Source: Desertibaculum subflavum (GTDB lineage Bacteria > Pseudomonadota > Alphaproteobacteria > Ferrovibrionales > Ferrovibrionaceae). From it: DNA of 64,000 nucleotides. Positions within the stretch are counted from its first letter, which is position 1; each line of letters starts with the position of its first letter. The notes below the pieces were generated by a model. That model was not told the origin of the DNA and searched no databases. It saw only the letters and a list, made by a program, of their open reading frames with translations. The position numbers and the translations under genes were made by a program. The stretch lies in NCBI GenBank assembly GCA_003576705.1, contig QOZS01000010.1, positions 59,280 to 123,279 of the forward strand, read 5' to 3'. Positions 45,767-53,360 of the stretch are shown one piece after another.

Positions 45767-46810
45767 TCAGGCCGGCAGCGCCACCCGCACCGAGCAGACG
45801 GCGGTGCCGCCGAAGGACGGGATATAGGCCGAATGCTTGCCCGGACCGCCGGCGACGACGATGTGAATGTCCTCGACCGTCGGCGACATCGGATACCAAT
45901 CGCCATCCGGATGGCGGCCGGTCGAAGCATAGCTCTCGCGGTTCTCCTTGGAGACGCGGGAGATGTGCACGCGGGCGCGGCGGAAGACCTCCTCGCGCAG
46001 GGCCTCGATGGTCCAGCCGTCGCGGTGCAGCGTCTCGGCATGCTCGGGCCCCAGCACCAGCACGTAAGGCCCCTTGCCGTAGATGAGATTGGAGCCCGGC
46101 TGAGCGATCGATTCGCAGATCGTGGTCAGCACGCCTTCGGCCGTGGTGCTGCCATGGTCGTTGATGTTGTGCGGCGCCTCGCCGGACATCACCGTGACCA
46201 CGCTGTCGGTGGCGGCGAAGCCGCGGCGGACGTGATAGGGCGCCCAGGGACTCACCTCCTCGTTCTCGCCGAAGCAGAACGAGAACTTGGCCGGCGAGCC
46301 CTGCGTCGAGCGGTCCATCACGCCGGGCCTGGCGCCGCCGACATTCAGCAGGATGAGTTCCAATGCCCGGCCGATCGTCGCATTGGCGCGCCAGCCCTGG
46401 CCGAAGCAGTTGCTGCCGCAATTGATGTCCAGCGCCTGGCGCAGCGGCCCGCTCACCATGATCATCGGCGCGCAGGGATGCGTCGTGGCCAGCGTGCCGT
46501 GCAGGTTGTATTCCGGCGACAGCACGCCGCGCAGCGCCGCCAGCACGACCGGGAAATATTCCGGCTTGCAGCCCGCCATCACCGCGTTGGCGGCGAGGCT
46601 CGCCAAGGTCGGCACCACCTGGCGCGGCGAGATCGGCGCGAAGGTCTGGTTGTCGCCGCGGGCGGCGGCGGTGAAGCGCGCCACCGCCGCCTCGGTCGGC
46701 ATGACCAGCGGCATGCCGTCGCTCCAGCCTTGCGCCAGGGCGAAGTCGTTCCAGGCCTCGCTGTCCGGGATGTCGAGGTCGATGACCTCGCTCGAGCTGA
46801 AGTCGTTCAT
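45767..46810 (-). CDS. Conserved protein of unknown function, paralogue A (UGSC-operon partner)
   Basis: A 347-aa protein paired with the homologue encoded just downstream. Order of conserved blocks: DGMPLVMPT (31-39), MAGCKPEYFPVVLAA (Cys81), the NCGSNC motif (Cys131, Cys135) followed by FGQGWRANATIGRA, NVGGARPGVMD, and SPWAPYHVRRGF. Cys131 is not shared with the paralogue; Cys81 and Cys135 are. The C-terminal half differs more between the two. GGGAAGAGGGG precedes the ATG at 46810, 16 bp after the selenoprotein stop. Two similar chains from adjacent genes suggest a heterodimer, which is inference. Function unknown. Confidence 0.8.
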   Translation of the reverse strand: MNDFSSSEVIDLDIPDSEAWNDFALAQGWSDGMPLVMPTEAAVARFTAAARGDNQTFAPISPRQVVPTLASLAANAVMAGCKPEYFPVVLAALRGVLSPEYNLHGTLATTHPCAPMIMVSGPLRQALDINCGSNCFGQGWRANATIGRALELILLNVGGARPGVMDRSTQGSPAKFSFCFGENEEVSPWAPYHVRRGFAATDSVVTVMSGEAPHNINDHGSTTAEGVLTTICESIAQPGSNLIYGKGPYVLVLGPEHAETLHRDGWTIEALREEVFRRARVHISRVSKENRESYASTGRHPDGDWYPMSPTVEDIHIVVAGGPGKHSAYIPSFGGTAVCSVRVALPA

Positions 46811-46826
46811 CCCCTCTTCCCGAACG

Positions 46827-47345
46827 CTATTTCGCGATCAGCTCGCGGATGCCCTCGAAGGCGCGGTCGATGCGCTCCGCCAGCTCCGTCGCGTTGAGGC
46901 CGCCCACCGGGTGCTTGACCACGACCAGCTTGGGCTCGATCTTCCGCGCCTTGGCCTGGGCGAGCACCAGCGGTCGGAACGTCTCGGTCGCGATCACCAC
47001 GCCGGCCACGCCCCGCTTCTCCAGCTCTACCGAGTCGTGGAAACTCCACGACGAACAGGAGCCTCAATCGGCGAGCGCAAGCAGCGCGATGCGATAGCTC
47101 TGCGCGACCTCGGCCAAGGTCTCGGCCGGGGCCGCCTGGCTCGCGCTGTTCTTCTGCGCATAGCCGATATTGTCGATCCCGCGGATGGTCGCGAGCTTGG
47201 CCTTGAGCCCGTCCAGCAGCTCGCGCGCATTCGGCTTGGAATTCGAGAACAGGACGATCGGGTCCTTCAGCCAGTCGACGGCGCCGCTGGCCAGCACTTC
47301 GGAACCGGCCGGCATGACACCGAAGGACGGATTGATGATCCGCAT
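46827..47345 (-). CDS. UGSC-family selenoprotein (in-frame TGA read as selenocysteine)
   Basis: A 172-aa protein if TGA at 47064-47066 is read as selenocysteine (Sec94). Without recoding it stops after 93 aa. Past the TGA the same frame runs 78 more codons to a TAG at 46827-46829, giving Gly95-Ser96-Cys97, then SSWSFHDSVELEKRG, VVIATETF and VVKHPVGGLN, recognisable as the UGSC domain, named for the motif U-G-S-C. The TGA falls exactly on the U, with Cys97 as the likely selenenylsulfide partner. The start ATG 47345 has GGGAGGAAAG. Position: 36 bp after a CxxC flavoprotein and before two paralogues. The enzymatic activity of the family is unknown; a thiol-disulfide-like role is inferred. A Cys-codon sequencing error is the main alternative. 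Confidence 0.85.
47024..47066 (-). promoter_or_regulatory. Candidate bacterial SECIS element
   Basis: On the minus strand, the TGA at 47066-47064 is followed by 11 nt and then the perfect stem GTCGTGG/CCACGAC (47052-47046 with 47040-47034), apical loop AGTTT. An added A-T pair gives an 8-bp stem with loop GTT. The loop starts 18 nt after the TGA and has a G among its first two bases, as bacterial SECIS rules require. GCTC (47062-47059) can pair with GAGC (47027-47024) as a lower stem. All of it lies in coding sequence, as usual in bacteria. Confidence 0.75.
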
Positions 47346-47381
47346 AATGCTTTCCTCCCTTCGCCGGGACGTTTCCGCCCC

Positions 47382-48287
47382 TCAACCTGCCAGCGCGCCC
47401 AATACGGCCTGACCGGCTCGACGCCCGTCCGCCGCCGCTTCGGCTACGGACTGGACGGCACCGGCACGCACGTCGCCAGCAGCATAGAGCAATGATGCGC
47501 CGGCCCGCTGGTTCTCGTCCACCCGAATTCGCAGGCCTTCGTCGCGCGTGACCAGATCGCCGGCGAAATCGGTTGCGGGCCGACGGTCCGTGTAGACGAA
47601 CAGGCCGCGCACCGGCACGGCCGCTTGGCGGCCGCCCTGGTCCAGCACGACCGATTGCAGTCCGTCCTCTCCCTGCAAGCCAAGAATGCGGCCCGGCAGG
47701 ACCGCGACATTTGGCAAAGACGTAAGGTGCCGGATGCGCGGGTCGGCAGTGTCCAAGGTGGCCGTGCCGGTGACAACAGTGGTTCGGCCCGCCGTTTCCG
47801 CCAGTTCGATCGCTTCCTGAAGGGCCCAGCGATCGGCGCCGGCCACCATGACATCGGCGCCGGCATAGAGCGGCCCGTCGCAGGCGGCACAATGCGACAG
47901 GCCCTGACCTTCGAAGCGGGCTTCGTCGTCGATGCCGAGCCGGCCGTTGCCAAGCCCCGTCGCGACGATGACGGCGCGGGCGGTGAAGCTTTCCGACTCC
48001 GTCTGTACCGTCCAGACATCGCCCGGCCGCAGTGACTGAACTTCGCCGATGGCGAGTTCGGCACCGGCACCCATCGCGTCATCGGTCAGGCTGGCCACAT
48101 GGTCCGGGCCGCTGGTGCCCGCGGGCAAGTCCGGGCAATCGACCAAAGCCCCCAGATTGATCAGGAGGCCGCCGGGGCCCATCCGGTCGATGCAGAGGCA
48201 GCGCAGGCCGCCGCGTGCCACGATTGCTGCGGCGGTCAGGCCGGCGACACCGGCGCCGATCACGATCGCGTCGAAGGACGTCGTCAC
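47382..48287 (-). CDS. Thioredoxin-reductase-like FAD-dependent oxidoreductase
   Basis: A 301-aa flavoprotein of the low-molecular-weight thioredoxin-reductase type. The FAD-binding GAGVAGLTAA follows the first strand (11-20), the active-site pair is Cys133/Cys136 (HCAACDG), and the C-terminal FAD motif is AAGDVRAGAVQSVAEAAADG (269-288). In the middle domain the usual NADPH motif (GGGxSA and the HRR that reads the 2'-phosphate) is replaced by AGADRWALQEA with no HRR, so it may use another electron donor. Start GTG 48287 with GAGG upstream. It stands 36 bp before the UGSC selenoprotein gene, whose selenenylsulfide it might reduce (inference). Confidence 0.85.
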   Translation of the reverse strand: MTTSFDAIVIGAGVAGLTAAAIVARGGLRCLCIDRMGPGGLLINLGALVDCPDLPAGTSGPDHVASLTDDAMGAGAELAIGEVQSLRPGDVWTVQTESESFTARAVIVATGLGNGRLGIDDEARFEGQGLSHCAACDGPLYAGADVMVAGADRWALQEAIELAETAGRTTVVTGTATLDTADPRIRHLTSLPNVAVLPGRILGLQGEDGLQSVVLDQGGRQAAVPVRGLFVYTDRRPATDFAGDLVTRDEGLRIRVDENQRAGASLLYAAGDVRAGAVQSVAEAAADGRRAGQAVLGALAG

Positions 48288-48315
48288 ATCCAGCGCCTCT
48301 TTGCTGCCGCCATGA

Positions 48316-48765
48316 TCAGGGTGCCCGGCGATAGAACGGGGCGCGCCCGCGCACCGGGTCGAGCAGCGACCAGTCACCCTGCTCGACCTCGTGCCCGCGG
48401 GGGAAAGGCGGGCGCGGCTCCTGCCCGAGCGAGCGCATCACCCGATCGTCGCGATAGTAGCAGAGCAGCACCACGCGATTTAGCGCGAAGAGCGGCGCAC
48501 CGCCTTCCCGCTTGAAGGCCGCGGCGATTTCGGCACGGCGTCCCGCCGGAAGATCGGCGAAGCTGCCGCCGGCCATGCGTGCCAGCAATGCCAGCGCGGC
48601 CCGCGCATCTGCCGTGTCTCGCTCCAGACTGCGCAGGATGTCGGCGAAGATCAGGTCGTCGTCAGCACCGGGCACACCGTAGACGTCGCTCGCCGGAATC
48701 ATCAGCGCCGCCAGCGCGCGCAAGTCGCGCGTCTCGGCTTCGGTCAGGGGATTGTCGCGGTCCAT
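48316..48765 (-). CDS. Gluconate 2-dehydrogenase subunit 3-like protein
   Basis: A 149-aa alpha-helical protein of the gluconate 2-dehydrogenase subunit 3 family, which accompanies GMC-type dehydrogenases. The family opening LRALAALMIPASDVYGVPGADD lies at 14-36. Members usually have a Tat signal for export; this one begins MDRDNPLTEAETRD and has none, and no cytochrome c subunit gene is nearby. So the pair with the following-strand GMC gene is probably a soluble cytosolic enzyme. It starts 9 bp after the GMC stop. Confidence 0.85.
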   Translation of the reverse strand: MDRDNPLTEAETRDLRALAALMIPASDVYGVPGADDDLIFADILRSLERDTADARAALALLARMAGGSFADLPAGRRAEIAAAFKREGGAPLFALNRVVLLCYYRDDRVMRSLGQEPRPPFPRGHEVEQGDWSLLDPVRGRAPFYRRAP

Positions 48766-48774
48766 TGCATGGCC

Positions 48775-50382
48775 TCAATCGAACAGCGTGGCGTCGGCGA
48801 GGCGCCGCTTGATGCTGTCGGCGATATAGAGCGCCAGCGCCTGGATGGTCGAGGTCGGGTTCACGCCGCCGGCCGTGACCCAGATGCTGCCGTCGACGAT
48901 GAACATGTTCTTCACGTCGTGGCAGCGGCCCCATTCGTTGACCACCGAGCGCGCCGGATCGGTGCCCATCCGCGCCGTGCCGAGCAGGTGCCAGCCGCCG
49001 TTCAGGATCGGCCGCTCCACCGCGATGTTGCGGGCGCCGGCGGCCTCCAGGATTTCCGTCGCCCGCGCGATGCCGTGATCCATCATGCGGTGACTGTTCT
49101 CGCTGATCGTGTAGTCGATGCGCGGCGCCGGGATGCCGTGCGAATCCTTGAGGACCGGATCCAGCGTGACGCGGTTGTGCTCCTCGGGCAGGTCCTCGCA
49201 GATCGCCGATAGCCCGATGCGGCGGTTGAGCAATTGCTCCCGATAGATGCGGTGATGCTCCTCGCCCCAGGGCAAACGACCCGCGGCCGTGCTGACGATT
49301 GCCTCGACGATCGAGCCGAAGCCGCGGCCGAACTGAAAGGCATAGCCGCGCACGAAATCGCGCCGGTGGTCGGTCTCATAGAACTCGTGGCTCCACAGGC
49401 AGAGCGGCGGGCCGTGATTACCGTCGAGCGGCTCGTCGACATAACCGTAGGTCAGCGCATAGGGGTGGAACATCAGGTTCTTACCCACCAGGCCGCTCGA
49501 ATTCGCGATGCCGTCGGGAAAGCGGCCGGAAACCGAATTCAGCATCAGCCGCGGGGTGCCGACGCCGTTGCAGGCGACGATCACCATCTCGGCCGGCTGG
49601 AACTGCTCGCGGCCCTCGGCATCGTAATAGACGACGCCGGAGGCCATGCCACGCTCGTCGAGCGCAATCTCGCGCACCCGGGCGCGGGTCCTCAGCTCCA
49701 CGCCGGCGCGGATCGCATGCGGCCAGTAGGTGATGTCGGTGCTCGCCTTGGCGCCCTGCGCACAGCCCGGCGTGCAATGGCCGAGGTTGAGACAGCGCCC
49801 GCGACCGTCGTAATCGACCGTCGCGATGGTGGTGTCGGAAGGCCACCAGTGCCAGCCGAGCTTGTTCATCGCACGGCCGAAGCGCTGGCCCGATTTGCCG
49901 AGCGGCAGCGGCGGCATCGGCGGCTGCTTCGGCGGATAGGCGGGATCGCCGGCCAGGCCGGAGACGCCCATCATGCGATCGTTCTCGGCAAAGAACGGCT
50001 CCAAGGTCGCGTAGTCGACCGGCCAGTCATCGGCGACGCCGTCGAGAGTCCGGACCTTGAAATCGGAGGGATGCAGGCGCGGATAATGCGCCGTGTACAT
50101 GATGGTGCTGCCGCCGACGCCGTTGAAATTCACCACCTTGATCGGCGAGTTCGCGTCGTTGATCGGATAGTCGGTCGGCCGCGCCCGCCGGTTCGGGTTG
50201 ACGGCGAAATCGGAGAAGAGGCGCGCCTCCCAGTCGCGGCCATTGCTCGGGTAATCGGTCGGCTTCACCCAATCGCCCTGCTCCAGGCAGAGGATGCGCA
50301 TTTTGGTTTCGGCCAGGCTCCACGCCACGGCGGCGCCGGAGGCGCCCGAACCGATGATCAGCACGTCAACCTTCTCGTTCAC
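48775..50382 (-). CDS. GMC-family FAD-dependent oxidoreductase
   Basis: A 535-aa GMC oxidoreductase that oxidises an alcohol group, probably of a sugar, sugar acid or polyol. The ADP-binding motif GSGASGAAVAW is at about 12-22; the GMC block around TMYTAHYPR and a C-terminal WHLLGTARMGTDP with active-site His follow, ending in the FAD-binding AGGVNPTSTIQALAL. The start is GTG 50382 with the strong site GGAGGGGAGG. A subunit-3-like protein is encoded next. Without signal peptide or cytochrome partner it would be cytosolic and pass electrons to an unknown carrier, perhaps the flavoprotein/selenoprotein pair downstream (inference). Confidence 0.9.
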   Translation of the reverse strand: MNEKVDVLIIGSGASGAAVAWSLAETKMRILCLEQGDWVKPTDYPSNGRDWEARLFSDFAVNPNRRARPTDYPINDANSPIKVVNFNGVGGSTIMYTAHYPRLHPSDFKVRTLDGVADDWPVDYATLEPFFAENDRMMGVSGLAGDPAYPPKQPPMPPLPLGKSGQRFGRAMNKLGWHWWPSDTTIATVDYDGRGRCLNLGHCTPGCAQGAKASTDITYWPHAIRAGVELRTRARVREIALDERGMASGVVYYDAEGREQFQPAEMVIVACNGVGTPRLMLNSVSGRFPDGIANSSGLVGKNLMFHPYALTYGYVDEPLDGNHGPPLCLWSHEFYETDHRRDFVRGYAFQFGRGFGSIVEAIVSTAAGRLPWGEEHHRIYREQLLNRRIGLSAICEDLPEEHNRVTLDPVLKDSHGIPAPRIDYTISENSHRMMDHGIARATEILEAAGARNIAVERPILNGGWHLLGTARMGTDPARSVVNEWGRCHDVKNMFIVDGSIWVTAGGVNPTSTIQALALYIADSIKRRLADATLFD

Positions 50383-50422
50383 TGGGCCCTCCCCTCCGAC
50401 TGTGCAAACCTGCGGCCGCCGC

Positions 50423-51718
50423 TCAGATCCAGGCGAACTTGATCACGAACAGCACCGCGAGGATGCCCACCACCGGATGCACCTCGCGGGCGCGGCCGGA
50501 GGCGACCTTGATCGCCGCATAGGTGATGAAGCCAAGCGCGATGCCGTGGGCGATCGAGAAGGTGAAGGGCATGGCCAGCGCGGTGACGACCGCGGGCGCG
50601 TACTCCGTCACATCCTCCCAGTCGATCTCGACCATGCTGCGCGCCATCATGCAGGCGACGAAGAGCAGCGCCGGCGCGGTGGCATGCGCCGGGATCGAGG
50701 CGGCGAGCGGCGCGAAGAACAGCGTCAACAGGAACAGCAGGCCGACCACGACAGCGGTGAGCCCGGTGCGGCCGCCCGCCTTGATGCCGGCGGCGCTCTC
50801 GATGTAGCTGGTCGTGGTGGAGGTGCCGACCATAGCGCCCACCACCGTCGCCGTGGAATCGGCCAGCAGCGCGTTGCGCAACCCCGCCGCCGGCATCTTG
50901 CCGTCCGGGTCGAGCAGGCCGGCACGATGCAGCACGCCGACCAGCGTGCCCGCCGTATCGAACAGGTCGACGAACAGAAAGGCGAAGACGATGCTGATCA
51001 GGCCGATCTTCAGCGCACCGCCGATATCGAGCTGGAACAGCACCGGTGCCGGGCTCGGCGGCAGCGAGACGATGCCGCCGTACTGCGCTTGGCCGACCAG
51101 CATGGCGAGCACGGTGACGGCCAGGATGCCGATGATGATCGATCCCGTGACCTCCAGCCGGTCGAGCGCAACGATCACGACGAAGCCGATGCCGCAGAGG
51201 ATCGGTGCCCACTTGGTCAGATCGCCGATGGTCACGAAGGTCGCCGGGTGCGCCACGACGACCCCGGCGCCCTTCAGCGCAATGATGCCGAGGAACATGC
51301 CGATGCCGGCGCCGATCGCCATCTTGAGCGAGCGCGGGATGGCATTGATGATCTTCTCGCGCACCGGCAGCACGCTGAGCAGGATGAAGATCAGGCCGGA
51401 GAGGAAGACCGCGCCGAGCGCGACCTGCCACGTATAGCCCATGGTCTTCACCACGAAGAAGGTGAAGTAGGCGTTGAGGCCCATGCCCGGGGCGAGCGCG
51501 ATCGGATAATTGCTGAGCAGGCCCATGGCGATGCTGCCATAGGCCGCGGCCAGGCAGGTTGCGACGAAGGCGGCGTTCCGGTCCATGCCCGCGATCTCCA
51601 TGATCGACGGATTGACCGCGGCGATATAGGCCATGGTGAGGAACGTGGTCAGCCCGGCCAGCAGTTCGGTCGGCACGGTGGACCCGCGCTCGCGGATCCT
51701 GAAAAATTGTTCGAGCAT
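50423..51718 (-). CDS. NCS2-family purine permease (AzgA/GhxP type)
   Basis: A 431-aa inner-membrane transporter with about 12-14 hydrophobic segments. Family motifs: TFLTMAYIAAVNP near the N-terminus, APGMGLNAYFTF, the VDLFDTAGTLVGV substrate loop and the GTSTTTSYIESAAGI block. This is the AzgA-like group taking up adenine, guanine, hypoxanthine or related heterocycles by proton symport. Start ATG 51718 with AAGGGGGG. It is 40 bp ahead of the GMC gene and on the same strand, so it may bring in the compound that this island breaks down. Substrate choice cannot be made from sequence. Confidence 0.9.
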   Translation of the reverse strand: MLEQFFRIRERGSTVPTELLAGLTTFLTMAYIAAVNPSIMEIAGMDRNAAFVATCLAAAYGSIAMGLLSNYPIALAPGMGLNAYFTFFVVKTMGYTWQVALGAVFLSGLIFILLSVLPVREKIINAIPRSLKMAIGAGIGMFLGIIALKGAGVVVAHPATFVTIGDLTKWAPILCGIGFVVIVALDRLEVTGSIIIGILAVTVLAMLVGQAQYGGIVSLPPSPAPVLFQLDIGGALKIGLISIVFAFLFVDLFDTAGTLVGVLHRAGLLDPDGKMPAAGLRNALLADSTATVVGAMVGTSTTTSYIESAAGIKAGGRTGLTAVVVGLLFLLTLFFAPLAASIPAHATAPALLFVACMMARSMVEIDWEDVTEYAPAVVTALAMPFTFSIAHGIALGFITYAAIKVASGRAREVHPVVGILAVLFVIKFAWI

Positions 51719-51825
51719 GCGCCCCCCTTGGTGCTGCGACCGGGGTCTATCGCCATCCATCCCCGGTCCTGTGCCGCTTTGCGCGTATACTAGATTTGAA
51801 TTGATCGGCGGTCATCGGGCGAGAC

Positions 51826-52587
51826 ATGAAGCAGGTTCTGATCATCGGCATCGGTGCGGGCGATCCCGAGCAGATCACCGTCCAGGCAGTGAATGCGCTG
51901 AACCGCGCCGATGTGTTGTTCGTGATGGACAAGGGTCCTGCCAAGGCGAAGCTCGCCGCCTACCGGAAGGAAATCTGCCGGCGCTATATCCGGCACGACC
52001 GCTTTCGTGTCGTCGAGGCGGAGAGCCCGGAGCGCGACGTTGCCGCGACGGATTACGATGCCGCGGTCGGTGATCTGAACCGGCGCAAGCAGGACGTGTT
52101 CGAACGGCTGATCGTCGAGGAGATCCCCGAGGGCGGCTGCGGCGCCTTCCTGACCTGGGGCGATCCGTCGCTCTACGACAGCACGATCCGCAATGTCGAA
52201 GCGGTGGCGCGGAAGGGTCACCGATTCGAATACGAAGTGATTCCCGGCATCAGCAGCATCCAGATGCTGGCGGCCCGGCACCGGACGACGCTCAACCGCA
52301 TCGGCCAATCGGTCGCGGTGACGACCGGCCGCCGACTTGCCGAGGGCTGGCCGGCCGATTCCGACAGCGTCGTGGTGATGCTGGATGCCGGCGACAGCTA
52401 CAAGCGCTTCGCGGAGCAGGATGTCGACATCGTGTGGGGCGCCTATCTCGGCACGCCGGACGAGATTCTGGTCGCCGGGAAGATCCGCGATGTGGCGCCC
52501 GAAATCGAACGGAAGCGAGCGGCGGCACGCCGTGCGAACGGCTGGATCATGGATTGCTATCTGATGCGGCGACGCAAAACCGACTAA
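51826..52587 (+). CDS. cobF: CobF: precorrin-6A synthase (deacetylating)
   Basis: A 253-aa SAM-dependent tetrapyrrole methylase. CobF methylates C1 of precorrin-5 and releases acetic acid, a step specific to the aerobic cobalamin route. The methylase signature IGIGAGDPEQITVQA is at 6-20, and GDPSLYDS near 116-123 forms the SAM pocket. The end RRANGWIMDCYLM is typical of CobF. Start ATG 51826 is close after an AT-rich stretch (51785-51800). It is convergent to cobS, with a 4-bp overlap of the ends. Confidence 0.93.
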   Translation: MKQVLIIGIGAGDPEQITVQAVNALNRADVLFVMDKGPAKAKLAAYRKEICRRYIRHDRFRVVEAESPERDVAATDYDAAVGDLNRRKQDVFERLIVEEIPEGGCGAFLTWGDPSLYDSTIRNVEAVARKGHRFEYEVIPGISSIQMLAARHRTTLNRIGQSVAVTTGRRLAEGWPADSDSVVVMLDAGDSYKRFAEQDVDIVWGAYLGTPDEILVAGKIRDVAPEIERKRAAARRANGWIMDCYLMRRRKTD

Positions 52588-53357
52588 CCCGCCAGAGCAA
52601 GCGCCGTGATTGCCCCAGCCTCGGCGACGGCAACGATGGCGCCGAGCACGTCGCCCGTATAGCCATCCAGCCGCCGATTGGCCTTGGCGGCAATCGGAAT
52701 CGCGAGGGCCAGGGCCACGAGTACCGCCAAGAAGGGCCCGGACCAATCTCCAAGCAGGATCGAGCCGACAAGCCATACGAGCGCGAGCGCGAGCGCTGCC
52801 GCGATCACTTGCACTGCCTGCGGCCGGTCGGCGGCGACCGCGGCGCCATCCGTGCGTGCCAAAGGCAACAGGAGCATCACCGGCGCGATCGCAAACCGGC
52901 CGGCGGCATGCGACAGCGCCAGCGACACGGCCGCCGCCGAGGCAGACGCGAAGCTCGCCAGCGCCGCCACCCGCACCAGCAGCAGCAGCGCAAGGCCCGC
53001 CGCGCCGAATACGCCGAGACGGCTGTCGCGCATGGCGGCCAGACGGTCGGCGGCGGTGCCCCGGCAACCCATGCCGTCGCAGAAATCGGCGAAGCCGTCC
53101 TCGTGCAGCAGGCCGGTCAGCAGGACAGGGACGATCACGGCGGCCACGGCGGCGAGAAGCGGCGTCGCGCCCAGCGCCTGCAGCAGCGCCCAGGCAAGCC
53201 CACCGGCAGTGCCGACCAGCGCGCCGACCAGCGGGAAGGCCCACAAGGTCTCGGCCAGCTTCGGCGCCGGCTGCTGCGCGGTATAGGGCCAAGGGATGCG
53301 GGTCAGCCAATGGATCGCCACGATCCATTCGTCGTAGGCACGCCGCAGCCGGTCCAT
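52584..53357 (-). CDS. cobS: CobS/CobV: adenosylcobinamide-GDP ribazoletransferase
   Basis: A 257-aa membrane enzyme joining adenosylcobinamide-GDP to alpha-ribazole to give cobalamin. HEDGFADFCDGMG (about 84-96) is the metal-binding signature; several hydrophobic helices follow. It starts just after the cobU gene (3 bp gap). Although called CobS in enterics and CobV in the Pseudomonas scheme, it should not be confused with the cobaltochelatase CobS. It receives products of CobU and CobT encoded directly upstream. Confidence 0.93.
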   Translation of the reverse strand: MDRLRRAYDEWIVAIHWLTRIPWPYTAQQPAPKLAETLWAFPLVGALVGTAGGLAWALLQALGATPLLAAVAAVIVPVLLTGLLHEDGFADFCDGMGCRGTAADRLAAMRDSRLGVFGAAGLALLLLVRVAALASFASASAAAVSLALSHAAGRFAIAPVMLLLPLARTDGAAVAADRPQAVQVIAAALALALVWLVGSILLGDWSGPFLAVLVALALAIPIAAKANRRLDGYTGDVLGAIVAVAEAGAITALALAG

Positions 53358-53360
53358 GCT

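Noticed and set aside
47064..47066. The TGA as a nonsense mutation making a pseudogene
   Set aside because: The frame is intact on both sides, the stop is at the known Sec position, a SECIS-like hairpin follows, and neighbouring genes are intact. Resequencing could still overturn this.
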